Below, piece by piece: positions 33,081-42,157 of a DNA stretch of 64,000 nucleotides. Source of the stretch: Streptomyces sp. NBC_01481 (GTDB lineage: Bacteria > Actinomycetota > Actinomycetes > Streptomycetales > Streptomycetaceae); contig NZ_JAPEPT010000001.1 in NCBI RefSeq assembly GCF_026339995.1, positions 1,190,501-1,254,500 on the forward strand, written 5' to 3'. Both the position numbers and the translations under genes were made by a program. Positions within the stretch are counted from its first letter, which is position 1, and every line of letters begins with the position of its first letter. The notes beneath the pieces were generated by a model. It had not been told where the DNA came from. It saw only the letters and a program-made list of their open reading frames with translations, and ran no database searches.

Positions 33081-33605
33081 TCAGGCGGGCCGGTATTCCG
33101 CGTGGGGGATCGCGCGTTCCCACACGGCTTCGAAGGCACTCGCGCACAGCTTGAGAACCGTCGGGTCCTTCGTGAGCTCCATCCAGTCAGGTGCCGTCTC
33201 ACCGTCCCCAGTGAAGTGGAGGACCAAGACTGTCTGATTGTCGAACACCCAGAAGTCATTGCCGGGGAAGGCAATGTCCGTTGCCCGGCGGCGCGGCAGC
33301 CAGCGGATCTGCTCGCCTGCCTCCACGTTGGCATCCGAGACGTAGTGCTCGAACCGGACGTAGTCCGACTCCGGGACCGAGAAGACCCGGGCCCGGCGAA
33401 TGGCGACCCCACGCTCGGTGGCATCGCGTACCCACTTGAGCCACTGCTGGAAGTCGGCGTCATCACCAACCGGATCTGTCAGAGTCCCGTTCTGCCAGGC
33501 GATGAACGCCGGGTCCGAGGTCATGTACCCGTCGCGCATCTCCAGGTGCACGGCCGACTGCTGGGCTGACGCCAGCAGATCCTCAAAGGTCGGTGCCTTC
33601 GTCAC
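33081..33605 (-). CDS. DUF6879-family protein
   Basis: 174 aa from GTG 33605. Pattern FEDLLASAQQSAVHLEMRDG, then FQQWLKWVRDATERGVAIRR, ARVFSVPESDYVRFEHYVSD, IRWLPRRRATDIAFPGNDFW and a C-terminal FEAVWERAIPHAEYRP. These proteins accompany XRE/DUF5753 regulators in Streptomyces, as here (23-bp gap to the XRE gene). Role unknown. The start overlaps the preceding small gene by 23 bp. Confidence 0.85.
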   Translation of the reverse strand: MTKAPTFEDLLASAQQSAVHLEMRDGYMTSDPAFIAWQNGTLTDPVGDDADFQQWLKWVRDATERGVAIRRARVFSVPESDYVRFEHYVSDANVEAGEQIRWLPRRRATDIAFPGNDFWVFDNQTVLVLHFTGDGETAPDWMELTKDPTVLKLCASAFEAVWERAIPHAEYRPA

Positions 33606-33813
33606 GTCGCATCTCCAAGAAGAACTGAACCATCCGCCGGGGGATCTCGACGACGGTCTCGTGGCCGGGGATGTCATCGAGCTGCTTCAGGCGGTCCTCG
33701 TCCTCGATCCGCCATCCCTGGACGACATACGAGTCCTTCTCGTCGTCCAGGTAGATCGTGGGGGATCCGCCGGACTTACTCTCCGGGTCCTTGCCAAGCT
33801 TGTGCAGAGCCAT
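33583..33813 (-). CDS. Small hypothetical protein upstream of DUF6879 gene
   Basis: 76 aa from ATG 33813, with GGAGG just upstream, which decides the start. Acidic and hydrophilic: MALHKLGKDPESKSGGSPTI, then DDEKDSYVVQGWRIEDEDRL and a C-terminal EIPRRMVQFFLEM. It commonly forms a pair with DUF6879 proteins in my recollection. Likely a regulatory partner. Confidence 0.82.
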   Translation of the reverse strand: MALHKLGKDPESKSGGSPTIYLDDEKDSYVVQGWRIEDEDRLKQLDDIPGHETVVEIPRRMVQFFLEMRRDEGTDL

Positions 33814-33970
33814 GGTGCCCTCCTCGCTCGGTGTTGCCGATCTATGAGCTAGAACTCTTGCATTCAAATCCGGGGCAGTGCACGGAACTTGCACGAACTT
33901 GCTGTGACTCGGAGAGAGCCGCCTCGCCGAAATGTGCGCGTGAAACACCGGACTGGGCAGGTTGGGAACA

Positions 33971-34019
33971 GGCCGCACGGGCCCAGGTCAGCTTCACAAC
34001 TCACCCAACCCGTGCGGCC
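33971..34019. repeat. Inverted repeat hairpin downstream of the GNAT cassette
   Basis: GGCCGCACGGG (33971-33981) and CCCGTGCGGCC (34009-34019) are perfect 11-bp inverted arms separated by 27 bases. The right arm overlaps the outer end of the 61-bp repeat. It could terminate the GNAT transcript. Confidence 0.6.
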
Positions 34020-34722
34020 CTTCTCATGTCACGGCCCGACCGGGACGATCACCATGTCCGCCGAGGCCGTAAAGCTGCCCGGCCTGAATCGCTTCTGCGG
34101 GGACCTCGAAGACGATCTCGAGCCCGTTGCGCTCGTTCCCCTGCTCGCCGACGCGCGTGAAACCGAAGCCCGCGATGGTGGCCAGGGAGGCGTTGTTGTC
34201 GGATCTGATAGTGGCCCGCACGGTCCTGACACCGGGTTCGGCGGCGGCCCTGACGAGCAGCGCCGTCAGCATGGCGCGGGCATAGCCCTGGCGGCGGTAC
34301 CCGGGCACGACGGTGTAGCCGACCTCGACCATGCCGGCCTCGTCCGGCGGCCCGTGGAACCCGGCGTCGCCGACGACGGCCCCGTCCGGCTCGGACACCG
34401 CGGCCCGCGTGATCCAGGGCGCGGCAGACGGGTCCTCGGCGAGCTGGTCAGCGCGATGGCCGAAGATCCAGCGGGCCCGGTCGCAGACGAAGTATTCGTC
34501 AAGGGCGACCCTGGCCTCGGCGCTGCCGCCAGCGAGGTCACCGTCGGCAAGCGCCCGCAGCGCCTTTGCGCTGAGCTCGACGAAGCGGACGCGTTTGGGG
34601 ATGGGGAGAGGTTCGTTATTCATCGCGGAGATGCTCGCCCAGCACCGGAGGGCTGTCCACCGCTTTACGGCCTCGGCGGACATGGTGATCGTCCCGGTCG
34701 GGCCGTGACATGAGAAGGGCCG
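34015..34722. mobile_element. GNAT gene enclosed by perfect 61-bp inverted repeats
   Basis: Bases 34015-34075 and 34662-34722 are exact inverted copies (61 of 61 by eye), bounding a 708-bp unit with one acetyltransferase gene. Both copies contain an outward-mirrored ATGTCCGCCGAGGCCGTAAA. No transposase and no clear target duplication are present. It may be a cassette mobilised in trans, or an inverted duplication of a former gene start. Confidence 0.6.
34024..34623 (-). CDS. GNAT-family N-acetyltransferase
   Basis: 199 aa from ATG 34623 (MNNEPLPIPKRVRFVELSAK). RimJ/RimL-type fold: AAVSEPDGAVVGDAGFHGPP, then VEVGYTVVPGYRRQGYARAM carrying the acetyl-CoA pyrophosphate loop, and VRTVRATIRSDNNASLATIA with GFGFTRVGEQ. 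It acetylates an amine on a small molecule or protein. The last ~17 codons and stop lie inside the left 61-bp repeat, so the repeat has supplied the C-terminus. Confidence 0.9.
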   Translation of the reverse strand: MNNEPLPIPKRVRFVELSAKALRALADGDLAGGSAEARVALDEYFVCDRARWIFGHRADQLAEDPSAAPWITRAAVSEPDGAVVGDAGFHGPPDEAGMVEVGYTVVPGYRRQGYARAMLTALLVRAAAEPGVRTVRATIRSDNNASLATIAGFGFTRVGEQGNERNGLEIVFEVPAEAIQAGQLYGLGGHGDRPGRAVT

Positions 34723-34778
34723 TCCGGACGCCGCGCTTCGACACAACAGTGCTGTGTGACCTATTGCGGCGGAAGGGG

Positions 34779-34802
34779 TTGACCCTGACCCTACGTCAGG
34801 GT
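34779..34802 (+). promoter_or_regulatory. MerR-type operator-promoter
   Basis: TTGACC (-35, 34779-34784) runs into the perfect inverted repeat ACCCTGAC-N5-GTCAGGGT (34782-34802). Operators between -35 and -10 with a long spacer are the hallmark of MerR control. The regulator is probably the MerR gene at 35774 in the same transcript. Confidence 0.7.
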
Positions 34803-34816
34803 TGGAGCCTGGTCGC

Positions 34817-35731
34817 ATGACGAACAGCAGCACTACCTCAGCTCGGCTCGCTCCGTCGGTCGGAGGGTTCCAGGAGATCGACGGCCGCCGCATTTTCGTG
34901 CATCGGTCGGGCAGCGGCGGACCGGCCGTGGTGTTCCTGCCGGGCGCCAGCGCGGTCGGCCTGGACTATTTCGGTGTCCAGCAGGGGGTTTCGCAGTTCA
35001 CCACCGCCGTTGTGTACGACCGCGGCGGCACGGGCTACAGCGATCCCCTCCCGCTGCCGCGCACCGCCGCTGCGGTCGCCACGGAACTGCGCGAGCTGCT
35101 GCGCGCCCAGAACATCGCCGCCCCATACGTTCTGGTGGCGCACTCCCTCGGCGGCTTCTACGCGCATCGGTTCGCGCAGCTGTACCCGCAGGACGTGGCC
35201 GGACTGGTCTGGTTGGACGCCTTCCATCGCGACTGGGACGACTTCATGCCTCCCACGGCGGGTCTAACCGTGGTTGAGCAGATGGCACCTGATCGGGAGC
35301 AGCTGGAACAGATGCGCCCGGCCCTGCGCGAGATGTTCGCAGAGTTGCTCGCGGACTACCCGGAGCACGTGCGGCAGGCGCTGATCGAGGCCAAGATGAG
35401 TGAGGAATGGACCGACGCCGGCATCGCCGAGCGCACCAAGTTGGCCGAACTCGCCACCGAAGTGCGGGCCGGGCCGAACATTCCCGACGTCCCGGTGGTT
35501 GCTCTCACCGTGGTGGGCACCGACCCCGGCCAGCAGGCGCTGACGTCGGAGCGGACGTTGCAAGAGATGCATGACGGCAGGACGAGACTGGACGCGGCCT
35601 TGGCGAGCGGGGTCTCGCACGGGGAGCAACGCATCATCTCTGACACCGCCCACCACCGGCTCTGCTTCGACCGGCCCGATGCCGTGGTCCAGGCGGTCCG
35701 CGACGTCGTCGACCGGGCGGCTCGCACCTAG
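34817..35731 (+). CDS. Alpha/beta hydrolase
   Basis: 304 aa from ATG 34817. Oxyanion region VVFLPGASAVGLDYFGVQ, YDRGGTGYSDPLPLP, nucleophile elbow VAHSLGGFYAHRFAQLYP, and a late His in ISDTAHHRLCFDRPD. The acid is expected near PVVALTVVGTDPG. It hydrolyses an ester, lactone or similar. Together with the downstream MerR gene and the MerR-type promoter it forms a small induced detoxification unit; substrate unknown. Confidence 0.9.
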   Translation: MTNSSTTSARLAPSVGGFQEIDGRRIFVHRSGSGGPAVVFLPGASAVGLDYFGVQQGVSQFTTAVVYDRGGTGYSDPLPLPRTAAAVATELRELLRAQNIAAPYVLVAHSLGGFYAHRFAQLYPQDVAGLVWLDAFHRDWDDFMPPTAGLTVVEQMAPDREQLEQMRPALREMFAELLADYPEHVRQALIEAKMSEEWTDAGIAERTKLAELATEVRAGPNIPDVPVVALTVVGTDPGQQALTSERTLQEMHDGRTRLDAALASGVSHGEQRIISDTAHHRLCFDRPDAVVQAVRDVVDRAART

Positions 35732-35773
35732 ACTCGGCACGACCCACGAAGACCCGAAGACCCGAGGAGGACG

Positions 35774-36511
35774 GTGCTCACGATCGGCCAGCTGGCGGCG
35801 ACCGCTGGTGTGACCGTGCGCACCGTTCGCCACTACCACCACGTCGGCCTGTTGTCCGAGCCCGAGCGCGATGCCTCCGGCTACCGCCGCTACAGCGCGC
35901 AAGCGGCGGTGGATCTCATCCGGATCAGGACCCTCGCCGATGCCGGGGTGCCACTGGCCCGTATCGACGCGCTGCTGCATGCACAGCCGACCGAATTCGC
36001 CGCGGCCATCACCGACATCGACGCCGAATTGCAGCGCAAGATCGACCAGCTCACCGAATACCGCTGGAGGATCGCCGAACTGGCGAGCGGCGAAAGGCTT
36101 GTCCTGCCCCCTGAGGTGGTCGCCATCCTGAACCGGATGCGCAGTCTCGGGGTCAGCGAACGGAGGGTACGAGTCGAGCGCGACTCGTGGATCCTGATGC
36201 AGGCACTGGATCCGCACGTCATGCCGCAGCGGATACGGGACAAGAACGCCGGCTTCGACGACCCTGAGACGACGCGCCTGTATCTCGCCTGTGATCAATC
36301 AGTCGACTGGGATCCGCACGATCCACGCCTGGACCGGCTCATCGACGACCTGGACGCATGGGAGATCAAACACGAACGAGACAGCAACCGGGCAGGGTAC
36401 CTGAAGCTGGTCTCGTCCCGGATCTCCGAGGCATCACCGGCATGGCAACGCATCGTCGATGCGCTCGTCCACCGCGCCAAGCGGCGCCGACCTGCCGGGC
36501 ACGACAGCTGA
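35774..36511 (+). CDS. MerR-family transcriptional regulator
   Basis: 245 aa from GTG 35774 (GAGGAGG upstream). MerR winged helix: MLTIGQLAATAGVTVRTVRH, YHHVGLLSEPERDASGYRRY, DLIRIRTLADAGVPLARIDA, then a coiled coil (IDAELQRKIDQLTEYRWRIA) and a C-terminal effector region. It follows the hydrolase gene by 42 bp and probably activates the shared promoter at 34779. Confidence 0.92.
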   Translation: MLTIGQLAATAGVTVRTVRHYHHVGLLSEPERDASGYRRYSAQAAVDLIRIRTLADAGVPLARIDALLHAQPTEFAAAITDIDAELQRKIDQLTEYRWRIAELASGERLVLPPEVVAILNRMRSLGVSERRVRVERDSWILMQALDPHVMPQRIRDKNAGFDDPETTRLYLACDQSVDWDPHDPRLDRLIDDLDAWEIKHERDSNRAGYLKLVSSRISEASPAWQRIVDALVHRAKRRRPAGHDS

Positions 36512-36709
36512 AGCCAGCACCCTGGTCGCGTCCGAAGGCGCGGCGGATGTCCGGTACCTCGGATTGACTGAGACACAGCAGCAGATGCCCGAGATTGACA
36601 GAGACGTACAACCAGATGCGTCACAAAGACCGAGACCCTCTCGGCTTCAGAGAGACGGGACCAACAAGACAGGACACCACCAGACGGTCAACGGCATGCC
36701 AGAACGCGT

Positions 36710-36728
36710 ATCTGACCTTCCGTCAGAT
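36710..36728. promoter_or_regulatory. Inverted repeat abutting the KstR-type site
   Basis: ATCTGAC-CTTCC-GTCAGAT, perfect 7-bp arms. Its core CTGAC-N5-GTCAG equals the repeat at 24603. It ends exactly where the KstR-type site begins, so two regulators may compete at this promoter. Confidence 0.65.
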
Positions 36729-36742
36729 TGGAACGTGTTCTA
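36729..36742. promoter_or_regulatory. Predicted KstR-type operator
   Basis: TGGAACGTGTTCTA matches TnnAACnnGTTnnA fully and ends 10 bp before the ATG of the fused acyl-CoA dehydrogenase gene. Confidence 0.78.
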
Positions 36743-36752
36743 GTCTGCCCGC

Positions 36753-38903
36753 ATGGGCATCGGAATCACGCAGGAGCAGCTCGCGTTGGCCGAGTCGGTG
36801 CGCGGCTGGCTCGCCCGCGCCGTGCCACCCGAGGCCGTGCGGAAGCTGCTCGACGCGCCCGGTGACGGGACCGGGCGGCCCGGGTACTGGGACGGTGCCG
36901 CCGAGCAGGGCATCCTCGGCCCGCACCTCGCCGAGGAGCACCGCGGTGGGGGCGGGACGGTGCTCGACCTCGCCGTTGTCCTGGAGGAGACGGGCCGGGC
37001 CGCGCTGCCGGGGCCGTATCTGCCCAGCGTGCTCGCTTCCGCCGTGCTGGCCCGCGCGGGCCGGGGCGATCTGGCGGGCGCACTCGCGGGCGGGGAGCGC
37101 ATCGGGGCCGTCGCGCTCGGCCCCGGGACGCTCACCGCCACCGAAACCCCGGACGGCTACCGGCTCGACGGCACCGCACCGCCCGTGCTCGGCGGCGGGC
37201 AGGCGGATCTGCTCGTGCTCGACACCGGGACCGCGTGGTTCGCGGCGGACGGGGACCGCCTCACCGTCCGCGTGCACGAGAGCGCCGACCCGACCCGGCC
37301 CACCGCCGAGGTCACCGCGCACGGCGTGACCGTGCCGCGGGACCGCGTGCTGGACATCGACACAGGTCTCGTACGGGACCTCGCCTGCGTGCTGTACGCG
37401 GCAGAGGCGTGCGGCACCGCCGCCTGGGCGCTGCACACCGCGGCCGAATACGCCAAGGTGCGCGAGCAGTTCGGGCGGCCCATCGGGCAGTTCCAGGCCG
37501 TCAAGCATCTGTGCGCCGACATGCTCGTACGCGTCGAGCAGGCCCGCGCGCTGACGTGGGACGCGGCACGGGCGGTGGACGACACCGAAGAGGTGCGGGG
37601 ACTCGCGGCAGCGCTGGCGGCGAGTGTCGCGCTCGACGCCGCGTACTCCTGCGCCAAGGACTGCATCCAGGTGCTCGGCGGGATCGGCTTCACCTGGGAG
37701 CACGACGCGCACCTGTATCTGCGCCGGGCCCTTGTCGCGCGCCAGTTGCTCGGACCCGGCGACAGCCATCGGCTGCGGGCGGTCCGGCTCGCGGCGAGCG
37801 GGGCGCGGCGGGAGCTGAAGCTGGAACTGCCGGCGCAGGCCGCGAGCCACCGGGGACCGGCCCGGGCGGCGTCCGAGAGCGTACGAGGGCTCGACCCCGA
37901 CGCCGTACGCAGGGAACTCGCACCCACCGGGTACGCCGCACCGCATCTGCCGGAGCCGTACGGCCTTGGCGCGGGAGCGGTCCAGCAGCTCGTCGTGCAG
38001 GAGGAGTTGCGGGCCGCCGGGGTGCGGGTGAGCGACCTCGGGATCGCGACCTGGGTGGTGCCTTCGCTCATCGCGTACGGGACGCCCGCCCAGCGGGAGC
38101 GCTTCCTCGGGCCGACCCTGCGTGGCGAATTGCGCTGGTGCCAGTTGTTCTCCGAGCCGGGCGCCGGATCGGACCTGGCGAGTCTGCGGACCCGGGCAGA
38201 GAAGACCCCGGACGGCTGGCGCGTCAGCGGCCAGAAGGTGTGGACGAGCTCCGCCCAGCGGGCCGACTACGGCATCCTGCTCGCCCGTACCGACCCCGAA
38301 GCCCCCAAGCACAAGGGACTCACCTACTTCGTCGTCGACATGAGGCGGACGGACGGAATCGACATCCGGCCGCTGAAGGAGATCACCGGCGACTCCCTCT
38401 TCAACGAGGTCTACTTCGACGCTGCGCTGCTGCCGGACGACGCGGTGGTGGGGAAGATCGGCGAGGGCTGGAAGGTCGCCCGCAACACGCTCGGCAACGA
38501 ACGCGTCCACATGGCCGACCAGATGGCCTTCGACACGGGCCTTGAGGCCCTTCTCGCGCGGGCGTCCGGCCTGGACGGCGCGGACCGCGTACGGATCGGG
38601 GCGCTGGCGGCCGAGGCGCACGCCCTCGCCTGCATCGGGCTGCGGACCACGATGCGGCAGGTGTCCGGGCTCGAACCGGGCGCGGGCGCGTCCGTACGCA
38701 AACTCATCCAGACCGTGCACCAGCAGAAGACCGCCGAGCTCGGACTCGAACTGCTCGGGCCCGAGGGCGCGTTGAACGAAGGCGCGGGCGCGCGAGCCGT
38801 GCACGGCTTTCTCATGTCGCGCTGCCTCACCATCGCGGGCGGCACCACGCAGGTACAGCTCAATGTCGTCGCCGAGCGCATCCTCGGCCTGCCCAGGGAC
38901 TGA
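36753..38903 (+). CDS. Fused two-domain acyl-CoA dehydrogenase (FadE34-like)
   Basis: 716 aa, about twice the usual 380. Two acyl-CoA dehydrogenase units are joined: residues 1-350 ([60 protein letters not shown]) and 375-716 ([60 protein letters not shown]). Such fusions mimic the heterotetrameric steroid ACADs, with FAD and catalytic Glu contributed by different halves; mycobacterial FadE34 (ChsE3, about 711 aa) is the model I recall. It would oxidise a bulky acyl-CoA such as a sterol side chain to the enoyl-CoA. It starts an operon with the SCP-x thiolase under a KstR-type site. Confidence 0.9.
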   Translation: MGIGITQEQLALAESVRGWLARAVPPEAVRKLLDAPGDGTGRPGYWDGAAEQGILGPHLAEEHRGGGGTVLDLAVVLEETGRAALPGPYLPSVLASAVLARAGRGDLAGALAGGERIGAVALGPGTLTATETPDGYRLDGTAPPVLGGGQADLLVLDTGTAWFAADGDRLTVRVHESADPTRPTAEVTAHGVTVPRDRVLDIDTGLVRDLACVLYAAEACGTAAWALHTAAEYAKVREQFGRPIGQFQAVKHLCADMLVRVEQARALTWDAARAVDDTEEVRGLAAALAASVALDAAYSCAKDCIQVLGGIGFTWEHDAHLYLRRALVARQLLGPGDSHRLRAVRLAASGARRELKLELPAQAASHRGPARAASESVRGLDPDAVRRELAPTGYAAPHLPEPYGLGAGAVQQLVVQEELRAAGVRVSDLGIATWVVPSLIAYGTPAQRERFLGPTLRGELRWCQLFSEPGAGSDLASLRTRAEKTPDGWRVSGQKVWTSSAQRADYGILLARTDPEAPKHKGLTYFVVDMRRTDGIDIRPLKEITGDSLFNEVYFDAALLPDDAVVGKIGEGWKVARNTLGNERVHMADQMAFDTGLEALLARASGLDGADRVRIGALAAEAHALACIGLRTTMRQVSGLEPGAGASVRKLIQTVHQQKTAELGLELLGPEGALNEGAGARAVHGFLMSRCLTIAGGTTQVQLNVVAERILGLPRD

Positions 38904-38914
38904 GAGGGAAGACC

Positions 38915-40168
38915 ATGAAGGCGTACATCGTCGGGGTTGGGACGACGAAGTTCGAGAAGCCCGAGTCGAGGGACTGGCAGTACTGGGACATGGCGAAGGA
39001 GGCGGGGACGGGCGCGCTCGCCGACGCGGGGATCTCGTACGACCTCGTAGAGCAGGTGCCTGTCGGGTACTGCTTCCAGGCGTCGACAGCGGGGCAGCGG
39101 GCCGCGTACGAACTCGGGCTGACCGGTGTGCCCGTCTACAACGTCAACAACAACTGTGCGACCGGCTCGACGGCGCTGATGATGGCGCGGCAGTTCGTCG
39201 AGGGCGGCATCAGCGACTGCGTACTGGCGCTCGGCTTCGAGAAGATGACCCGCGGGGCGCTGGGGGCGGGTGCGGACGGCGGGGCCCGCGGCGGAGCCGC
39301 CAATGTCGGGGGCGCCACGTCACCCGTCGCCCGGCACTACGGCGTCATGGCGGCCGCGCACGGCTTCGAGATGACACCCCCCACCGCCCAGATCTTCGGC
39401 AACGCCGCCCGCGAGCACATGGAGCGGTACGGCACGACCGAGGCGCAGCTCGCCGCCGTCGGCGCCAAGAACCACCGGCACTCGGCGAACAACCCGGAAG
39501 CCCAGTTCCAGGACGTCTACTCGGTGGACGAGATCCTCGCCGCGAAGACGATCCACCGGCCGCTGACCAAGCTCCAGTGCTCGCCCACCTCGGACGGCGC
39601 GGCCGCGGCCGTGGTCGTCTCCGAGCGTTTCGTCGTCCGGCACGGGCTGCACGACAAGGCCGTGGAGATCGCCGCCCAGGCCATGACCACCGACACCGAG
39701 GAGTCCTTCGCCTCCGGCTCCTGCATCGACGTCGTCGGCAAGCCGATGTCGCGGCAGGCAGCAATGAGCGTGTACGAGAAGTCAGGCCTGGGCATCGAGG
39801 ACGTCGACGTCATCGAGCTGCACGACTGCTTCTCCATCAACGAGCTGCTGACGTATGAGGCGCTCGGCATGTGCGAGGACGGCGAGTCCGGCAAGCTCGT
39901 GGAGAGCGGCGCGACGACGTACGGCGGCCGGTGGGTGGTCAACCCGTCGGGCGGCCTGATCTCCAAGGGCCATCCGCTCGGCGCGACCGGTCTGGCCCAG
40001 GCGGCCGAACTGGTCCGGCAGTTGAGGGGAGAGGCGGGGCGGCGGCAGGTGGCAGGGGCGCGGGTGGGGCTCGCGCACAACATCGGGCTCGGCGGCGCGG
40101 CGGTGGTGACGCTGCTCCGGACGTCCGGGCCCATCACCATCGAGGTCGAACCGCACGGCAACTCCTAG
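38915..40168 (+). CDS. SCP-x-type thiolase / lipid-transfer protein
   Basis: 417 aa, 11 bp after the dehydrogenase gene. Thiolase N-half with the nucleophile Cys in [21 protein letters not shown]-terminal catalytic motifs [20 protein letters not shown] and [20 protein letters not shown]. The HDCFS and GHPLGATG pattern marks the SCP-x/Ltp branch, which includes Ltp2-4 of mycobacterial cholesterol catabolism (thiolytic or retro-aldol cleavage of steroid side-chain CoA esters). It probably cleaves the product of the upstream dehydrogenase after hydration. The stop overlaps the convergent TetR gene by 4 bp. Confidence 0.9.
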   Translation: MKAYIVGVGTTKFEKPESRDWQYWDMAKEAGTGALADAGISYDLVEQVPVGYCFQASTAGQRAAYELGLTGVPVYNVNNNCATGSTALMMARQFVEGGISDCVLALGFEKMTRGALGAGADGGARGGAANVGGATSPVARHYGVMAAAHGFEMTPPTAQIFGNAAREHMERYGTTEAQLAAVGAKNHRHSANNPEAQFQDVYSVDEILAAKTIHRPLTKLQCSPTSDGAAAAVVVSERFVVRHGLHDKAVEIAAQAMTTDTEESFASGSCIDVVGKPMSRQAAMSVYEKSGLGIEDVDVIELHDCFSINELLTYEALGMCEDGESGKLVESGATTYGGRWVVNPSGGLISKGHPLGATGLAQAAELVRQLRGEAGRRQVAGARVGLAHNIGLGGAAVVTLLRTSGPITIEVEPHGNS

Positions 40169-40737
40169 TCTGCCAGCGCAGCGTCAAGCATCCGGCGGGC
40201 CACCGCCGTGAGTTCCGCCAGGTCGGGCGCGGGCCGGGTGCGAGCCATCGCGCCGGCGAGGCGGTCGAAGAGCAGGCCGTCCATCCAGGCGACCAGCAGC
40301 TCGGCGGCCTCCGGGGGCCGGGCGGCGCCCAGCGCCGCGAGAACGGCGGCCGCACCGGCGCGGGCCGCCAGGCCCGCCCGGTGGAGAGCCGACGCCAACT
40401 CCGGCGTGCGCGCAGCCTCAAGGCTGAGCTCGTAGCGGGCGAGCTGGCGCTCGCGGCCCGTGGTCAGCCAGCGGTGCAGCAGCGCCCCGAGCGAGGCCGC
40501 GGCCTCCTCCCGCGAGACCGGCTGCCTCAACTCGACGTCGTCCAGGTCCAGTTCCGCGATGCGCGCATAGCATGCGCCAATCAGCGCCGTACGCGTGCGG
40601 AAGTAGTACGACGTGCTGCCCGCGGGCAGCCCCGCCGCGGTGTCGATCGCGCGGTGCGTGAGCCCCCGCAGGCCGGCCGCGGCCACGGTGGCGATCGCGG
40701 TGTCCGCGATGAGGGTGCGGCGGTCAGGGCTGGACAT
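40165..40737 (-). CDS. TetR-family regulator
   Basis: 190 aa. [44 protein letters not shown]-terminal ligand domain with [20 protein letters not shown]. Divergent from the FAD monooxygenase gene across a double palindrome (40741-40782), so it most likely represses both. The inducer is presumably an aromatic or hydrophobic substrate of the oxygenase. Confidence 0.91.
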   Translation of the reverse strand: MSSPDRRTLIADTAIATVAAAGLRGLTHRAIDTAAGLPAGSTSYYFRTRTALIGACYARIAELDLDDVELRQPVSREEAAASLGALLHRWLTTGRERQLARYELSLEAARTPELASALHRAGLAARAGAAAVLAALGAARPPEAAELLVAWMDGLLFDRLAGAMARTRPAPDLAELTAVARRMLDAALAD

Positions 40738-40740
40738 GCC

Positions 40741-40782
40741 CTCACTCTACAGTTGTAGAGTGAGGGCTCTACAGGTGTAGAG
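40741..40782. promoter_or_regulatory. Double TetR operator
   Basis: A 24-bp perfect palindrome centred on CTCTACAGTTGTAGAG spans 40741-40764; a second copy, CTCTACAGGTGTAGAG, lies at 40767-40782. They share the arm CTCTACA/TGTAGAG and are 22 bp apart centre to centre, overlapping the start regions of two divergent genes. Confidence 0.85.
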
Positions 40783-40811
40783 GATGCCTGAACCGAACGG
40801 AGAGGTGTTCC

Positions 40812-41993
40812 ATGCCGAAACGTCACGCGGTGGTGGTCGGGGCCGGAATAGGCGGCCTCACAGCCGGCATCGCACTGCACCGCCGCGGCTGGCACGTCAC
40901 CGTCTGCGAACGCGCCCCCGAACCCCCCTCCACCGGCGCCGGCATCGGCCTCGCCCCCAACGCCCTGCGTGCACTCGACAGCATCGACGTCGACGCCGCC
41001 CACGCCGCCGGCAGCGCCGTACCCACAACGATGGGCCTGCGCCGCTCCGACGGCCAGTGGCTCAGCCGGGCCGACACCGCCGACATGGCAGCCCGTTACG
41101 GCATGCCCCCGATCGCCGTCCCGCGCCCGGCCCTTGCCGCGGCCCTGACCGCCGCCCTGCCGCCGGAGGCCCTCCGCTACAGCACCGCCGTGACCGCCGT
41201 CGACGACGCCGCGGGCCGCCCGATCATCCGTACGGAAGTCGGCCCGGACCTTCCCGCCGATCTGGTCGTCGCCGCCGACGGCATCCACAGCCCGCTGCGC
41301 CGCGCGTACTTCCCCGCCCACCCCGGCCTGCACTACATCGGCGAGACCGCCTGGCGGACCATCGTGGACGCCCCGGACCTCCGGATAGCGGCCATGAGCG
41401 AGACCTGGGGGCGGGGCGAGCGGTTCGGCATCACCCCGCTCACCGACGGCCGGTTCTACCTCTACGCCACCGCGGTCGTCCCGGCCGGCACCCGGTCGGC
41501 CGACCCCCGCGCCGAACTCCGGCACCGCTTCGGCTTGTGGCACGACCCGATTCCGGCCCTGCTGGACCGCGTCGGGCGACTCGACCCCGCCGACGTCCTC
41601 CAGAACGACCTCTACGACCTGGCCGCTCCGCTCCCCACCCTGCACCACGGCCGGATCGCCTGGCTGGGCGACGCCGCCCACGCCATGGCCCCCAACCTCG
41701 GCCAGGGCGGCTGCCAGGCCATCGAGGACGCGGTGCTCCTCGCGCACCTGCTTCCCGCCGGAGACGGCGGAGACAGCACAGACTCCGTCCCGGCCGCCCT
41801 CGCCGCGTACACCGCCGCCCGCCGCGACCGCACCGACGCCGTGCGCGTCCGCGCCCGCCGGGTCGGCCGCCTGGGCGCCCTCCGTAACCCGCTCGCGGTG
41901 GCGGCCCGCGACCTCGCGGTCCGTGCCACCCCTGCCCGCCTTGCCCTGCGCGGCATGGACGACCTGTTCAACGGCTTCCGCCTCCCCGGGTAG
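40812..41993 (+). CDS. FAD-dependent monooxygenase
   Basis: 393 aa. FAD-binding motif VVGAGIGGLTAGIALHRRGW at residues 8-27, the DG motif VVAADGIHSPLRRAYFP, and GDAAHAMAPNLGQGGCQAIE with AWLGDAAH for the FAD ribityl. This is the p-hydroxybenzoate hydroxylase-like flavoprotein class; it uses NAD(P)H and O2 to hydroxylate an aromatic or related compound. ATG 40812 with AGAGG upstream. Controlled by the divergent TetR gene. Confidence 0.92.
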   Translation: MPKRHAVVVGAGIGGLTAGIALHRRGWHVTVCERAPEPPSTGAGIGLAPNALRALDSIDVDAAHAAGSAVPTTMGLRRSDGQWLSRADTADMAARYGMPPIAVPRPALAAALTAALPPEALRYSTAVTAVDDAAGRPIIRTEVGPDLPADLVVAADGIHSPLRRAYFPAHPGLHYIGETAWRTIVDAPDLRIAAMSETWGRGERFGITPLTDGRFYLYATAVVPAGTRSADPRAELRHRFGLWHDPIPALLDRVGRLDPADVLQNDLYDLAAPLPTLHHGRIAWLGDAAHAMAPNLGQGGCQAIEDAVLLAHLLPAGDGGDSTDSVPAALAAYTAARRDRTDAVRVRARRVGRLGALRNPLAVAARDLAVRATPARLALRGMDDLFNGFRLPG

Positions 41994-42157
41994 CAGGGAC
42001 CCGCCAGGTTCTTGCGTCGTCGTCAGACGGTCACCGGGGGCACTGTCGGCGGACAGGTTCGGCCGTTGTGAAGCCAGTAAGCGACAAGTCGCGGCGGGCG
42101 CGGTCCAGGCGTACTGGAATGGCCCGATTCACGGTAGGCGGCACGTCTGGGGCGGAC

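Noticed and set aside
36723..38804. 693-codon minus-strand frame
   Set aside because: Antisense of the fused acyl-CoA dehydrogenase; no family motif.
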